From Gymnorhina tibicen (taxonomy: Eukaryota > Chordata > Aves > Passeriformes > Artamidae): a stretch of 64,000 nt of DNA. Made by a program: the position numbers and the translations under genes. The notes beneath the pieces were generated by a model. The model was given only the letters and a program-made list of their open reading frames with translations. It searched no databases and was not told the origin of the DNA. Numbering within the stretch: the first letter of the stretch is position 1; the number at the start of each line of letters is the position of its first letter. Positions 1-15,256 of the stretch are shown in pieces. The DNA lies in NCBI GenBank assembly GCA_013399875.1, contig VXAZ01000598.1:115686-179685 (forward strand), written 5' to 3'.

Positions 1-845
1 AAAAAAAAAAAGAAACAACTCCCAAACCCCAACAGGGATAAAAATTTAGAGCATAACTGACACTGGAAAAGCAGATCTCCAGGTGTGCATCAACAAACCT
101 CTGTGCTGCAGGAGGGAAGCCTGGGGAAAAGTGCCTTTGCATCATTCATGAGTTACACAGGTCTGACTTAACATATCCCTACCCTGTGCAGAGAAGTTTG
201 CAGGGAGAGTCCTTGGATTATACCTCAGAAGGGACAGCATCTCTTGTACTGTAGGCCTTGAGAAGTAGAAGTCAAAACCACACCAGGAAAAAAATACTGC
301 AGCAAGGTACTTGAATGAGGAGCACAAGGTAGGTAAAGGAGTATCCCATACACAAGGTTTTGGGGCTAAACACAGAGACAGTGAGATAGGGAGTACGAGG
401 GCCCTAGTATCACATGCACACCTGGTGAGGCACATGCAGGACACTGTGCAAACAGGGGGCATTTCTGTGATGGACCAGATCACCACTGGAGGTCTGAGTT
501 CAGAGAAGGGAAAAGAAATAAGTGATGTGGCTGGAGGTATTACACTAGATGCTGAGCTACCAAAACTTTGTGAAAAAGAAAGAGCCATATTTCTTAAAAT
601 ACCTCATGATTCATGGTATAGGATGAAATTTGGGAATATTATTTTAGGTAATCTATTTCACATTATAGCTCCACCAATACTGTCACAAAACTGTAATCAG
701 TCTCTAGTGAGTAACGGCAGGAATCACTGAACTAATATTTTCCTTAAACAACTTTTTTTTTGTATGCTCATTTCAAAATTGCCTTTTTTCCAAAGAAAGG
801 CAATTGATTCTGAGGCCACAGAAGGGACTGACAGAGTTGGATTTT
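1..845. other. Intergenic, nothing recognised
   Basis: Begins with a 12-A run at the window edge. Open frames of 139 and 148 codons overlap on opposite strands (311-730 plus, 588-142 minus). Neither resembles a family or has splice context. Confidence 0.6.
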
Positions 846-1205
846 TCAGCCCAGAGAAGAGGAGGTTCGGGGAAATCTAATCAATGTCTATGAACAGGTG
901 ATGGGAGCATGTGAAGAAGAGGGAGTAGGACTTGTTACAGGCGTCCAGTGAAAGGACAAGCATAATTAAGCCCAAACTGAAATATAGGAAATTGCATTTA
1001 AATACAAAAAAATCTTCCTCACACTTAGGATCAAGGACTAGAACAGGTTGCTCAGACAGGGTCTCCATCTTTGTTCATACTCAAAACTTGAGAGGGTGCA
1101 GGCCTGAGCAAACAGCTGGCAATGGCCCTACTTTGAACAGAGGGGTTGGTCTGGACAGGCTCCAGAGGTACCTTCCCACCTCAACTGTTCTGTGATGCTG
1201 TGACT
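846..1205 (+). repeat. CR1 LINE 3' fragment
   Basis: A diverged plus-oriented CR1 3' end. It starts with the CAGAGAAGAGGAGG segment, passes through GAACAGGTTGCTCAGA and GGACAGGCTCCAGAGGTACC, and ends TTCTGTGATGCTGTGA. These blocks occur in the standard CR1 order. Many substitutions indicate an old copy. Confidence 0.8.
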
Positions 1206-1944
1206 CAGAAGTCTTCATGGACATTTAAAACAAACATTGAAACTTCTGAAAAGAGAAAGGCCGCATCTTGAGAAAAGCCTACATGGCTATAGCTTTAAGC
1301 CACATTTTTTTAAGTCATTCAGGATTTTCCAACCACTGGGTCCTACTTGCTTTTGGTGGAACATAGGTTTCTAAAGAAATGTAGATTTGAACTTTTCTTT
1401 ATTTCTGCATTTCCCATATTTCTGTGATTTGGAGGTTTTTTAATGGGTTTTTTCCATTTTATAATCTTTGGCTTATATTATTCAAGGATTTATTATGTCT
1501 TGAAAGCACAGCAGAATTTGCTGCCTACAAAAAATTCCAGTCATGCAGTCAGGAAGACAGAAATGTAGCACATAAAATGTCCAAGTTTGTGTTCTTTCTT
1601 CTTCCTCTGTAGGATGGTTCCTGTATGCCAGCTGCATATCCAGTAGTTGATCTCAGTGCTGAATAGTTCTGTGCAATTGTGAGAAATCAGGCAACTAGTT
1701 GACTAGATTCTTTCCTAATACTGATGGAGATCCGCTTGTTTGCATCTGACAGCCTATCAGTATAACAGTTTCCTTTTATTTGATTTGGTTGGAAAAAGGT
1801 TTCACTGAGAAGACGGGATTTTCATGTGGTACTAGAAACCGCTTTAAAGATTAGTTCCTATTTAATTTTCAACCAACAATACTCTTTGCAAATTGCTGCT
1901 GAAGATAAAATTTCCTTTCGGTTCCCGTAGGCTTTCAATTAGGG

Positions 1945-1979
1945 GGAAAAAAAACAAAACCAAAACAAAAAAAAAAAAA
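1945..1979 (+). repeat. A-rich low-complexity run
   Basis: AAAACAAAACC-type repeats ending in a run of about 13 A. No retroposon body was recognised beside it. Confidence 0.8.
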
Positions 1980-4900
1980 CCACCAAAGGTCTCAACATGT
2001 TTTGAAACAACTTCTATCCTATTTCTTTGAATCTGGTTAAATTATGCTGAAATTGCAGTTATGGGTAAGTAAGAAATACTTAGCAGATATGTCTGGGTAA
2101 ATCTAATGGGAAAGATTGAACACTGGCTACACTGTGTCAGATGGCAAATGCTCAAGTTGGATTTCCTGAATGGAGGTGCAGAGTAGTGGACCAAAACTTC
2201 TTAATATCTCAGATACAAAGAAGTTGTGGATGTATGCTCTGTTGTCTCATCAAAAACAAACACAAAGTTTCAGTGGTCCATAGAGATCTCCAAAGATTCT
2301 GGCTAGAATGACGCTAGAGGGAGTCCTGATGCTGCAAGAAAATATTTTTCCTGTAACAATTTCTCAAGTAAATAGTGCCTTATAAATGAAAATGTTGTAA
2401 CAGAGCTTCTGGGGAAATTAATGAATAGTTTAGATGGGATCAAATAGTATTCGAATTCTAAATTCTAAGCTTGCAATGATTCATTAATAAAAGTGAATTT
2501 TAAAAAGGGAATTTTTTATAAGAGCTTTCTGTTTTCAGTAAAGAGAGTATTTAAAGTCAGTATTCAAAAGAATTCTCTCACATTATTGTTCTGATAATCT
2601 AAATTACAAGAGGCCTGTCCTAGAAAAGCTATGCTTGCCTTGTGATACGTAACTGAAGACTTAAGATCAATAGGCTCTAAGTTTTCAAGTTAGACTAAAG
2701 AATTTTACTGAAGTCAGTGTCAGCTGTCAGCTCTCAGCACCAAATTTGCAATAAAAATAGGTTTCCCGAAAGTACCTTGATCCATCCCACAAGTTACTGT
2801 GGTATACTGCTGCATGCATGTTCCTAAACCACATTAGCAATTTTGAAAATTGTACGTATCTGAAAGAGAAATTCACGTGCATGCAGGACTGGAAGTCCTC
2901 AGTAGCTCAGAATCATAGTTTATCCTGTGCCACTGGGGTTGGGAATACTTACTGTGCTGTGGGACATCTTAAGTTGTAAGCCTAAAGCAAAGCAAAGCTC
3001 TAGGCTCTGAATGAAGCCGGGGGAAAACATAGGCATTCACTAGGGATCAAAATGCTTCCTTTCTTCCCCATGCCTTGAACCAATACCCCTTAGCCTGCTT
3101 CAGGTATTCACCATATTCCTATCCCTTCCAGGATCTTACAGAATGAGCTCTCACCTCTTGCTCCTCTCCTGATGTTGAGTGAGCAATACGGGGGAGCTCT
3201 GGAACAGAAACAGGTCATCTAGGAATCTAAAACCCTCTTTTTCAGCTACAATGGCATAGTCTAAGAAACTCAACACAGGAGTCAGTGTGGGAGGCTGCAG
3301 TTGTTACTGGGCTGAGGAGGTGTGGAGAACCCAGAGAAGAAACTGGTGCAATGACCCTGGTGGGTAGTGGTGCCCTTTCCCTGCATGGGAATAGTGTGCC
3401 TTTGAGATCGAACTTTTATGTGGCCAGCCAAATGGAGATCCCCAGTGTAGTAATGTTACCAGGGCAAGAGAAAAATCACAGCCATGTAAGCAGGCCACAT
3501 AGCAGACTTTTCTCCCTTAAGCTATTCATGGGGTAAATGTTTGCTCCTCCTCCGTTTTTCATCTGTGGGTGGTAAGGCTCAATTACATCAGTTTGCAGCT
3601 ATGCACATCTTTGGGCTGTGCAGTGGAGGATCTGCTGTCCTCCCTTGTTGTCCTCATATTCATGCCTGAATTTTCATGGTTGCTCAATTGCACTGGTAAA
3701 GGCTGCTCTTTCTGCTAAAGCAGTAGAGTTTTAGAGAAGACATGCCACAAAGAAGCATGAGTATATATTATGATGCTGCCATGGCACAGAGTCTGCCTTA
3801 TGCCCTGTATGGTAAGTGCTAGCAAACATAAGACACTCACCCTGCGATCTCTCCTAGTCACAGATCAAACTGTCACTATTTTCTAGCAACACAATTCCTT
3901 AATTTAAAGAATATAGTAACTAGTATATTAGCTTGCGTGTTAAGTATTATTGAAATCAATCTTTTATTTTTAAAAGAGATTAGGGAAGTGCGGTAAACAA
4001 TGCAGAAGCCTTAGCTTGTGTTACTTTTGCTTGCTTGTTCTGCTTCACTATGTGGAAATGTGGTTCTTTACCCCAGGTGTTTACTGATTTACATATGTCA
4101 AAGAGTCTGAATTTTCACACTGGCCTTAAAAGGAATCTTCCTTTGCCCCAAGTTCAGTGTCAAGTGTTGCAGTTTAGTGTCCTCTCTTCTGAAAATCTGT
4201 ACAAAAGTCTCAGGTCATTTCTTTCTTGGGTACCTATTTAAAACATCCAAATCTGGAAGCTTCCTCAGAGATAATCTTTCAGAACTGGAAGTCTTGAAAC
4301 AGATCTTCACTCCTATCTGCCAAAGCAAAGCAACTGTCAGTCAGCCAAAAGTCCAGCAAAGAAAAAACAGAAACACAACTACAGCAAAACTATGCAAGTT
4401 ATCTTTGCACAGGGAGGAGACTAGAATTCAGCTTTTGTACAGGTCAAAGGAGGCAGAGGAACTCAAAAGGATGCTGCTAAAGAAAATGCTTTCATGCCCC
4501 TGGCTTCAGTACACTGAAAGAGATAAAGCAACTCCCTGGGGAGGGCTTCACTTCCAGGGCAGTTTTGTATGGTCTTTCTCAAGATATTTGAAGAATTTAA
4601 GTTCTTAGGTTTTAGTGAAAAATATAATCTCATTCCTTGAAATGGCTGAGTTAGAGACTGCATAGGGATCAGAGAGTAAAGGAGGTCATTTACAAACAGT
4701 ATGTCAGAATGCTGAATAAAAGTAGTTAAATAGAAAAAAACCCCACTTCCATACGGTTTTGAGTTTGGGGGCTTTTTTTGCTGCACTGATTTGTGGAGTT
4801 TCACTAATACTTTTTGGCTTTAGCAGTTTTTTTATGCCACTCCTGCTGGTCAGAACCTTCATTAGTGTTGTTTGTATCTCAGTCCCTTCTGGTTAGACCC

Positions 4901-6717
4901 TTTTTTCTTTGGGAAAACTACTTATATTCCTCCACACAAATCTGTTTTTCTCAGTTGCCTGTGCAAATGGTTTGGATTCTTCCAAAAAAAGTAATTAATC
5001 ATGGATCAGTGAGAACTGCCCTCAGTGTCACTGTTATTGTTCTGGTGGAGGATCTTGTTCTTTTTCATATGCTGTCTTTAACATCACTAGAAGTGAGTTA
5101 GCCCTCCTGCTCTGATACTCATTCAGAGTGATACTCATACTGCCTATATTAAAAGGTGCATTTGCAAATGTATTTTGTATTACTTTGCTTTTCGGATTAC
5201 TTATCAAATTGCAGCTGTAGTAAGTTCATACTATTGCTATGCAGAAAGCTGTCTCTTTGTCTAAATCAATACCCTCTGTTGATATCTGGATGGGATTCCT
5301 GTCTTGCATCAATCTTACAGAGATGCTGCTGTAAATTATCTCTGGCTCATGCTAGCTATTTTCACAGTCTTCGCGATTTTGACTGTTTTGCTCTTACTTG
5401 CATTAGGAGTAATGTGATCCTGCCTTTTTTTTTTCTGTTGGCCATGGTTACAGAACAATGTTGGCTGTGGGTGCATAACATATGATGGAAGGAACCACCT
5501 GTATCATTAAATTACAGCTTCCAGCTACTGCAAACATTACCTCATATAATAATCACTGTTATTCATTTATTGAACTCTATCTTAAAAGCATTCAGATGAC
5601 TTGGACTCATCCCTGTCCTGTACCTAATTCCCTTTTTGCAAAACTGCCCCTGAACATGATTGGAAACTACTGGTTTTTTGCTGAAGTTCTGTATGGGCAG
5701 CTGATATCTCACTTGTGCCAACATTACTTTTTAATCTGAATGCTTAGGAAACTCCTGGTGCTGAGCATTTTCCTCAGTGTATTTGTAGCTGGTACTCTTT
5801 TTTCCCATCAACCCTGGCTGAACAAGCCTGGCTTGTCTATCTAGCCTCCTGTTGCAAATTAAGTTCTCAACACCCTCACTGTTGTTTTCAGCCTTCTCAT
5901 CCTCCTCTTCTGGTTTGAAACCACCTTTCAAAAACAGAGGTGAATGGAATAATACACAGCCACTCAGACTTGGTCATAGAAAAACTTTGTCTCACACTTT
6001 CCTCCAATTGCTTCAGATGGCCTGTCTCTGCCTTAGACCACGGACCAGATTGTCAAATCCAGGAGAGACGAATTCACCTCAAATCTGGCAAAGGAGGGGA
6101 CAACTACAACATCTGGCACAGGAGATGGCTGTCACTATGCTGCTCTCCAGAGACTCCAGATTTCTCTGGTTTTGCTGTCTGATAGCAACCTCTCAGTGAT
6201 GGATCAGACCCATGGAAACATTGGATTAATACCTATGCTCTACATGCCACATGTGTGGAGCACAGCTGGGATTGGCATTGGCCTTGTGTCACAGCAGGGT
6301 TTACCGTACTTATCTCAACCTGGAGCCTGTGTACACAGTGTGTTAGATTCACTGTTCTGGCTCATTAGCCCCTATAATTTGAATGTTATTAATTTCATGC
6401 ACCTTTTAGAAGTTTTGTTCTTTCGTTTTTCTTGTATTTAAACAAGGTGCCTCATTGCAACTTTTCTTGAGAACTCTCTGGCAGTTCTCTTTTGCTCCAT
6501 CATTGTCATTTATTTCTCTGGGGTAACAGAAGTGCTGTGCTTCTCCCTGCATGGACAGTTTAAAAACAGTCACAGCCAAATAGTTTAGGAAGCAGGTCTG
6601 ATAAATAAGGAAGGAGTAAAATGGTGGACATAGATGTGCTGACCTGGGCAGCAAAGGCAGCCAGTAGGTTTTGAATACTTTGTTATAATGTTTCTTTAAT
6701 GGTTAATAGGGTTAGTG

Positions 6718-6751
6718 TTTTATATAATTGTGTATTTTATATAATTGTGTA
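6718..6751 (+). repeat. 17-bp tandem duplication
   Basis: TTTTATATAATTGTGTA occurs twice head to tail without a mismatch (6718-6734 and 6735-6751). A recent slippage event is likely. Confidence 0.85.
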
Positions 6752-9700
6752 AGTTTTGCCACAGAGTTTGGAAGAATAGGATTTGAAGGCTGGGCTGTTG
6801 GCTTGGTGCTCTGGTGCTTGGGAGCATTGCATCAGATAAAAGTATCTGAGAAAGTACAGGAGAGATTTTGAGTGAAGAGGATACTGAAAAGACTATCAAA
6901 GCTAGTATCCTTGATGTAGCGATGACACAAATTCAGTGATGTATGGCCTTGGATGGAAAGACAAATAATATTACTGACCTAAAGGCCTGCTAAGACTATC
7001 AACAACATTTGCATTGAGCTTCACAGGGCTGGGATTTAATCAAAAATTTTTAATTTAGTACACTAGGGACATGGAGACATAGCAGGTCTCGAGGTGACTT
7101 GGTCACCAATAAAAGTGGATTCCTAATGACTATAATTTTTGCAGGCAGCAGGAACAAGTTTTTACATATCTTCAGTTTTTATTGTTCTGTGGCTAACTTG
7201 TCATCCAGCCAGATTTCCTAGTCTTTCCCAGCCAGGACAGTTTCTTATATAAAGAAAAGGAAGATTGTTTTAATTTTTAATCCATTAATTTCCTTAAGAA
7301 AGACAGTGTGGATTTGAAAAGCAACATCTTAACACTTTGGGCATGTTTGACTCATCCTGTCTGACTGATCTCTCAGTGCCATAACAAAGCTGGTGTGAAC
7401 ACTTTGTTCTGGTATGTGGTATTTCAACTCCGAGATTGCATTTTGGAAGCAGTCCGGTATCCTACTCCATTGTCCAGACTAACTGAACTGAAGCCAGTTC
7501 ACTCTGTGCTGTTACTACCAAAGAATGTTTCATGGGTTTGGGTGGCCCTGTGGCAGCTGGAGAGAGAAGGATGTACTCTGAAACCAGCATGACCTACAGA
7601 CTTCCCCAGCTGTAAATAGTGTCCATGATGCCTACTCCATTTTATCGAGTCTCTTCACTACTCCAGGTCATATGTCTGTAGACTACTATATGGGAGGTAC
7701 TGGACTTCCACCCCCTTCCCTACCTTGTGTATAATAAGTCCATAAAACTGACCATTGCCCACCCACTGGCACTGCACATAGTCCCACATTTCACTGCACA
7801 TCTACCCAGACACCCCTTCAGACAGGGGCTCCAGTATCAGTAACCCAGTCACCCTGTGGGTTTTTTCCAGCTCTCAGATCATGGGCTAATCCTGTATACC
7901 TTTTTTAGACTGATCATCAATGGAAGTTTGTTTCTTGCTGTTATTTAGGTAGGAGAACTCAGTACAAAAGACACAGATGCAATAATCATCTAAAGATCTT
8001 GATGGCTTGTGTTCACCAAGGACTACTCGTAGAACAAGAAATATTCATTTAGGCCCTAAGGAATCACAGGTGACAGCAGGGTTCATCTGCAACATCTTTC
8101 AGTGCAAAATTTTAAGGAAATGTTGTGAGAGCTAGTTTCTCCTTCCAGAGAAGCTTTACTGGTCATCTCAGATCTGTGTAGTGCTGTTGTTCTTCACCTT
8201 CAGGCTGGTGCTTCAGGCTGGAACGGGAATTGCTTTTCTCTTCATCAGTTTGAAAATGGCAGATCTCATCTGGGCAGGCTAGCTCCATGCCTTCCCACTG
8301 CCCCTGGGGTACTATCAGCACTGGCAAAACTTGTGCTCTTGTTGAAGACAGGTCTAGTGATATGGTGGTTGAAAGTAGTAGCTGGGCTTGGAGACTCACC
8401 TTCATTGAACCATGGCATCATATGAGTGTGTCTGAGTTAGCTCTGAGAGCAAAAATAGGGCCAGATATGTGGAATGCCAGTATTACTTTCCAAATTATAT
8501 CCAGGCTGCCCCAGCCTTGTTTAAAGGTATGTTCACTCCCCAGGGAGTTTCAAAGTAGAAATTCTTCACTGCAACATCACTGGAGACAAAAGGAAATGGA
8601 GATGAGTTGCTTCAAAACAGAGGTAGCCTGGATTCTGGTGATCAGTCCAACTTCTATCTGGGAGACCTAGAAAGGGTTGTGGGAGGTGGATAAAGAAAAG
8701 AGAGGAAGAAATGTTGGCAGAAAAGCAAAAAAAATGTGCAAAGTAAAGAGAAGGGAAAGAGTGTCTCCCTTGCTGTCTGCTCTGCAGGTGGTAGGTGTGT
8801 GACTGGGATAGAGATACTCGAGAGAAGAGAATCCTGATGAATTACAGAAGAGGTTTCACTGACCATTTATTTTTACAGTCTGTTAGAGTTTTCCCTAAAG
8901 CTAGGATAACCCAGAGACTTTATAATTACTTCATAGGCAGACCTCCAAGCTTCTTATTGCAGTCCTATTTCCCTTTAAAAAAGGAGATATTTTCTCCCCT
9001 CTTTTTTATGCTTAAAATGAAGTGTAATTTTCCAAGGCTCTCCATTTTTATTCTTTGCACAGAACAATACTTTTATTGTTACATACTCTGGCCATGCTTC
9101 TTCTGCAAACACTTTAGCTTCTAAACACAGCATGTCTGGTTTATTTTGGCTTCCTTTCTCTTTTCACCCAACATATTAGCAAAAACAGACATGCATTTCC
9201 ATTGCACTCTACATTCACAACACACTGATCTGTGTCATTTTGCATCTTCTGCATGTGTTGATCTCGTGCAGTTATTGAGAACTCTTTGAGGCAGACATTG
9301 ACCAAATCACTAAAACTACAAAAAGCTTTGTTTTCCCAGTATTGTCCCAATTTTCTTATTAAGAGTGGCAGAGCCAAATCTAATACAATTCTTGCAACAA
9401 GATCTCAGGCCTAAGCACTTATGTCATTTTCTGAGGAGCAACCTGCCTGCAGACTCCTACTCCATTCTCAGTCCTACTGATGTGGCACTGCTGAATCCAG
9501 TTGAATTCCAGTGTTTGAAAACTGCTGACAAACACCTAACTGTGTGTGTTTTATATGTCTCTGTAATTTTTCCACCCCACTCCTGACTCTGTTTTCAGGC
9601 CTGTAACACTGATGCTCATAAAGTGTAATGCTTGATAGGTCAAGATAGATTTTTTTTGTTGTAGTTATTAAAGAATGTAGAGTTTTGAAAGAAAGCAGTC

Positions 9701-12700
9701 AGTTGCCTTCCTTTGTGTGAATGCAGTTTTTCATATGGAAAAACAGGATTAGTCATTTGATAGCTGACATTTGAGTCATGTTATGTTGCAGTCTTTTTCC
9801 CTTAACACAAATACCTGTTGCTCTGATAATCAAAATCCATCTATTGTAAAAGTGTCCTTAACATTTGGGTTTACTTGAAGAGGTAGCTTTAATCCTGTCT
9901 CTGACAGTCAAACAGGAACTTTTCTGGTATGGGTAGCCTAGGAACTGTATTTCGCAGCTGCTCAGCATTCTTTGAATGCAGCATGACTTCAGAAACAGAC
10001 CCACTGAGAACACTACTTTCCCTGATATTTGATCTTCTTTATAGGATATTCTCCCATCTGTGTAGTAATCATCAAAAGGGAAGAAATAACAAAGGGAGAA
10101 ATTTACATCTGTTATTCTCCTCCTTTGACACAGTCACAATGCAGGGAGTGCATGGCTGAGCTCTCCATCCTCCAGCAGAAAGAAGAATTTCCTTTGTGCT
10201 CCCAGTCCTCTTACTTGAAAGTGTTGAGCATTCAGCACCTCCTTCCAGTTCCAAGACAAATTGTTTCATGGCCAGTTGTCTTCAAAAAGCTGGCATCTTG
10301 TTCACCTGTCTCGAAAATTGAGTTAGGAGTTGTACACATCTTAACCAATGAGCTTAACATCTTGTCCCTGTCTCAAAACTTAATACTCCCCAGCTGCTGC
10401 TGTTTCGAATGATCAAACTAAATGTTTAACACTTCCTTCATTATGTTCATTTTCAGTGGAAAGACTTACAATTAAACATCAGTGTTGCCAAAGAAACCAC
10501 AAAGTCACCAGTTATTTCTATTTGTGAAATCACAGAGTAACCGCAGAATATTGCCTATGCTGGCTAGTGAGGATAGGCAGATGCCAGCACTGATGTGACA
10601 GACACCACAGCAATATCAGGCAGAGAAAACTTCTGAATTGTGAAAGGAGATGCCATTGGACACCATTGAGACTTAGGAATAGATGTCCATTAATTAATCA
10701 CTGGAATTTGAACATTACGGTAATTTGCTTTTCCACAGAGCACTTGTGAAAGCTTATAACAGACTAACCAAATCCCAAGTCCAGCTGAGACAGAAATTGC
10801 CTCAGTTCTGCTTCAGTGATTGTAGCAATGATGATTTATACCATCTGAGAATTTGAGTTTATGTTGCTGTTTGTAACCATGGTGAGAAAGGTATATTCCA
10901 ATGAGCTGAGTAACATAGCATGCTGGAGTTTAATTATTTTTCTGTTTCTAGTTCCTCGCTTTCTCTTCGTCTTATTAATGTTATAAGCAACAGCAAAAGT
11001 AATATGAAAAATATACAAAAATTCAGATACAAATTTTATAAGTAGCTTTTACGAACTTCACTTGCTGAAATGGGGACATAGTAAGTTGGTATGTTTATTT
11101 GTCTGCAAATTTTTTTTTACATTTGGAAATATTACCCACTCTTGTCAAAGAGATCAAAATCTTAGATTCATTTTCCAGTGTGACTGGGAAATTAATTCCT
11201 GATGATTCTGATGACGCATTGCCTGTTCTTATCTTGTCTTCTTCAAATGTAAATTGGAAAATATATGCAGCCTCTGTCTAATTCTCAGACCTGTTTTGGT
11301 ACCTAGGTAAAATTCACTATGTGTTTGGAGAAATTCTTAGGAAGCATGCAAGGCAGTCACATTGTTCTTGCAACAATGGAGAATAATGCTTGGATTAAAG
11401 TTCTGGCATCTTTCTTTGTTATCAATTTTCTGGGCACACTGAGAACAGTCAAACAAGCAGTTAACTCTGAAGTATCTGAGTCTTAGTTATGTTCTCATAG
11501 AATGGTGAGAATGACTTTATCTTTCAATTAGGGAGCTAATTCATGCGGAATATTTCAGATGTACTTTGGGGAAGAAAAGTGCTTAAAATGTGGTGAAGTT
11601 AAATATTTTATTAGCTCCATTAACATAACGGTTATTTCATTTTCAGCAGTGCTGGAAGCAAGCACAGTGAAACAGAATTTGCTTGCATATAGGCATGCGC
11701 AAATGAGTCTGCCCATTTTATCACAACAGAACTGATTTCTTCTTTGTCAAGGGAGAGCAAGGAAAAGGAGCATCCTTACAACGTTTCTACTTGCATTTAG
11801 CTGAGCTTCATTTTAAGCATGTCTTGGTTTTTAATCCTAGTAATCAATTGAAAGAGTATCTTTAAGAAGTTGTCAGCCAAAAATAGCAGCTCTATTGCCG
11901 ACACCACCTCCCCTTCCCATCCAACTCTGGCAAATGTTTCCCTTCCTCTCTTTCTCTTCTTATCCAGCCATGTCATCCAACAGAACCAGAGGCTGGGATC
12001 TGAAAGTATACAGGAAGGCAGCTGGGGAGAGAGGAGATAAAAGCTTGGAGAGAACAGAGATGTTTTCTCTTGTTCCTTATGTACTTTCCAAGCATCCTGT
12101 CCGACTTATAGGGAAAAGACACCATATCTGCCAACTAGCTTAATGTCTTTTAAAGTGATGTCCTTTTCCTAATCTGGTGTTTGGAAAACTGGAATGCCAA
12201 CTGATAGTCCTGAAGTGTCATTTCAAAAGAAAATTTGAAATAGTTTATTTGGAAACTTTAGAATTACATGTCTTGAATTTTCTAGAAATAAATAAATGGT
12301 CTCCTTTTTCTTACTCTGAAACTGTTTACAGAACCAACCTGACCAGTACTGCTATCTCCATCCAACACCAAAAGTGCCTTTTTTTAACAAACTCAATGCC
12401 TGCGGCCTGCTCTATTGCTTTGTCAGATCCCAAATATCATCTGCCACCTGCCAGCCACTGACATACATCTTGATAAACAGTGTTTTTCATTTCATGTGAA
12501 CTGGGTTGTTCTTGTTTACACCCAGCACTATAGCACAGCTCCTATTGTCCATTGTTCCCTCATGTACTCTCAGAAAACTTATTTGTTTCTGGCAGCCTTC
12601 TCTTCAAGGAATGTGATGCAGAGTACAGATAAAAGTGCAAGCATCTGTTAAGATGACTGGCACTATCCTGACAACAGTGTAGAAATTGTCTGCTTGGGAA

Positions 12701-15256
12701 GGCAGGCAGGCACAGCCAAACAAAATTAACCGTAGCCTCAGTCTGCAGTGGGTATGATAGAGCATATGCTTTAATTCTAGGAGAAGCAAAGCAGCTGTGC
12801 AAAGCTTACTGCTTATTTCCTAGGCTTCCTCTTCATGACAGGCACGCACACGCTGATTCCTTCAGCAGGAGCTGACACACAGGTGCTAAGCTCCAGCATA
12901 CTTTGAAGGAAAATAATATGGATAAAGGCAAAAAAACTGCCTAGAGTTCTTCAAATATTAGTTAGTTCTTGGAAGCTTCAAGGACTGTTTGCAATCCTAG
13001 AAGCTGGTACTTGACGGACTTCGAGTGTCGATGCTTTATTTCAGCCCTGAGTGACAGAAAAAAGTCTCTTCACTCGTCAGTGCTGTCTCAGGCAACACTA
13101 AGAAAATTCTTGATGTTTTCCAGCTCAAGCTTTGACCTGATCTGACCCTGCTTAACTTTAAAATCTAACCAGCAGGGTCTGAAATTATTTTTTCTGTATC
13201 TAAGAGTTGAATGCATATTTAAATGCTTTAGGCCTTTACTATCAATGTTGGTCCTCTGATCAAAGATAAATTGTTCTATTTGACTTTTACACAGCTGATT
13301 TTGGCCTGGAAGCCCTAAAAAAATATTTCTGAAGGAAAAAAATACTGAAAACTGACATCCTGTGCTTGTTTTTTTTATTTCTCACTAAAATATATTTTTA
13401 ATAAGGACCTGAGAATCTTCATTGGTGTCTGCTGAAAGTCACTACTTTGTTTCTCCAGAGATATTTTTTTCTCATTACTCCTGCTTTGCTGGCTAGATTC
13501 AACAAAATAGTGTTCTTGAAAGAGACCAGCTATTACTCTTCCTTCCATTCTATCTTTCTCCTCTTTTATTTTCAGTTTTTGTTATGCAAAATATAAGATG
13601 TTTTTAGATATTTTCAGCAAATACAAGTGTCAAATTCCCTAAACATCAGAAGGCAAAAATAGCCATAGACAGTCTTCTGCAAGACCCCAAAACTTTCATA
13701 AAACAATCAAAATGAGATAAATGGCATGCAAACCAGGGAAAGACTCTCTCCCATCACTGATGTTTCTCTGGGCTGCAGAGGGATATCAGGTTGATACTTT
13801 GATAGATTGCAATCTGTTTTCAGCAGCTGACCCAGACATAACATCATCATTTCCTGATTATATTGATATGTGTTTCTATTATTTGCTTATTTTGCGCCTT
13901 GAGAAACAATTCCTTTTTGTTGTTAAACTGTAAACAGCATAGCAAGGCCTCATATTAAATCATAATTATTTACCATGCTGTTCACGCACCTTTGTCCCTG
14001 GGGAATGTGGTGACGTGAATTTACAGGAAGATCGGGGTATTTCTCACCAACAGTTTCCTGTTATTGATATGCTTTTGTTTAGTTGTGATCTTTTTTTTAC
14101 TCTTTCAGGTTCTCAGGGGAAAAATAAACAGGCACATGACATTAATCACAGTCTTTGGGTATCGTATTGGAAGTCTCACAAATACTTTCGATGTGGAATT
14201 GTGGACTAGGTTTGGATCTTTGGAAAACATCAATGACAGCTTATTGTTTGCTAGTACTTGCTCTCCTATTCTGATAAATGATTCAAATAATTCTTAAAAA
14301 TTCTTTTGTGATTGTGTTCCTTTTTAGAATGCCAGAAGGGGTCAAAAGTTTATGAAGACAACCTTGAACGGTTTGCATCTGTGTGTGTAGATTTGCATAA
14401 TTGGGCTAAGTTTTTGTTTGAGAGAAAATACGGATCACATAAGAGATATAGAGGTAATTGAAAAATCCAGAGTCCTTTCAGCAAATACTATCAAACATAG
14501 CCAAAAATGTTTTCTTTAAGATAGTTTGCCAAGTTCTTTAAGAATATATGAAGCCTATGTTCTTTCTGCAAAAAAATAGCATATAAATTGTATTTACCAG
14601 AGTGTCAAGAGTCACCAGCATAATTACCAGGGTAGTTGCCTAGCATATCTAAGATGTAGCTCTTAAATCTTTTTCAGTGGTTTTGGCTATCCTACTTTTA
14701 TGTCTGACTCTGTGGATATGTGGTACACTCCTAGCCAATAACCTTTGCAAAATATCTTGATTTTGCAATAAGGAATTGCAGTAGAACAACCAAGAAAATT
14801 AACAAACCAGACTTTGGGAGGTTTAGATTTTTTTCTTCCAAAGCATTGTAGAAATGTTGTGGTTAAAGGCAAAATGACGTTGTGTCCTGGAGAACCCACA
14901 CCAGGAAGGCCACAGAGAGATAGATCCATTGACTAAAACAAACCATTAAAGTTACTAGTAAGTAATATAGTAGCTTTTCAGATTCATTACCATATTCTCA
15001 GGGCTTAATATTTTTGTTTCATCATTGTTAAATAACACCTTTCTTAGAAGTTGTGCTGTAAGATTTAGAGCAAAATCCCAGAGTTGAACCTACATGCCCA
15101 CAGCCTATTTGTGGCTGCAGATTTATTGTATTTGGTATTTGGTACTTTCGTGCTGCATTGAGTGTGTGACACTGTTGTTTTCCTTCATTTCTGCTGCTAG
15201 TATTAAGGACTAAGAATAAGCTCACAAAAGCTGCATGTGATATAATATTAATAAAA

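Larger units (their letters stand above)
1206..15256. other. Intergenic, no gene recognised
   Basis: Fourteen kilobases of AT-rich DNA with only the A-rich run and the 17-bp duplication listed separately. The frames present are short, overlap on both strands and show no domain. An unannotated long non-coding RNA cannot be excluded by eye. Confidence 0.6.

Noticed and set aside
142..730. Overlapping 148- and 139-codon frames on opposite strands
   Set aside because: Both read the same DNA, neither resembles a protein family, and no promoter or splice signals support either.
8287..8670. 127-codon plus-strand frame
   Set aside because: Low-information composition, overlapping minus-strand frame and no domain.
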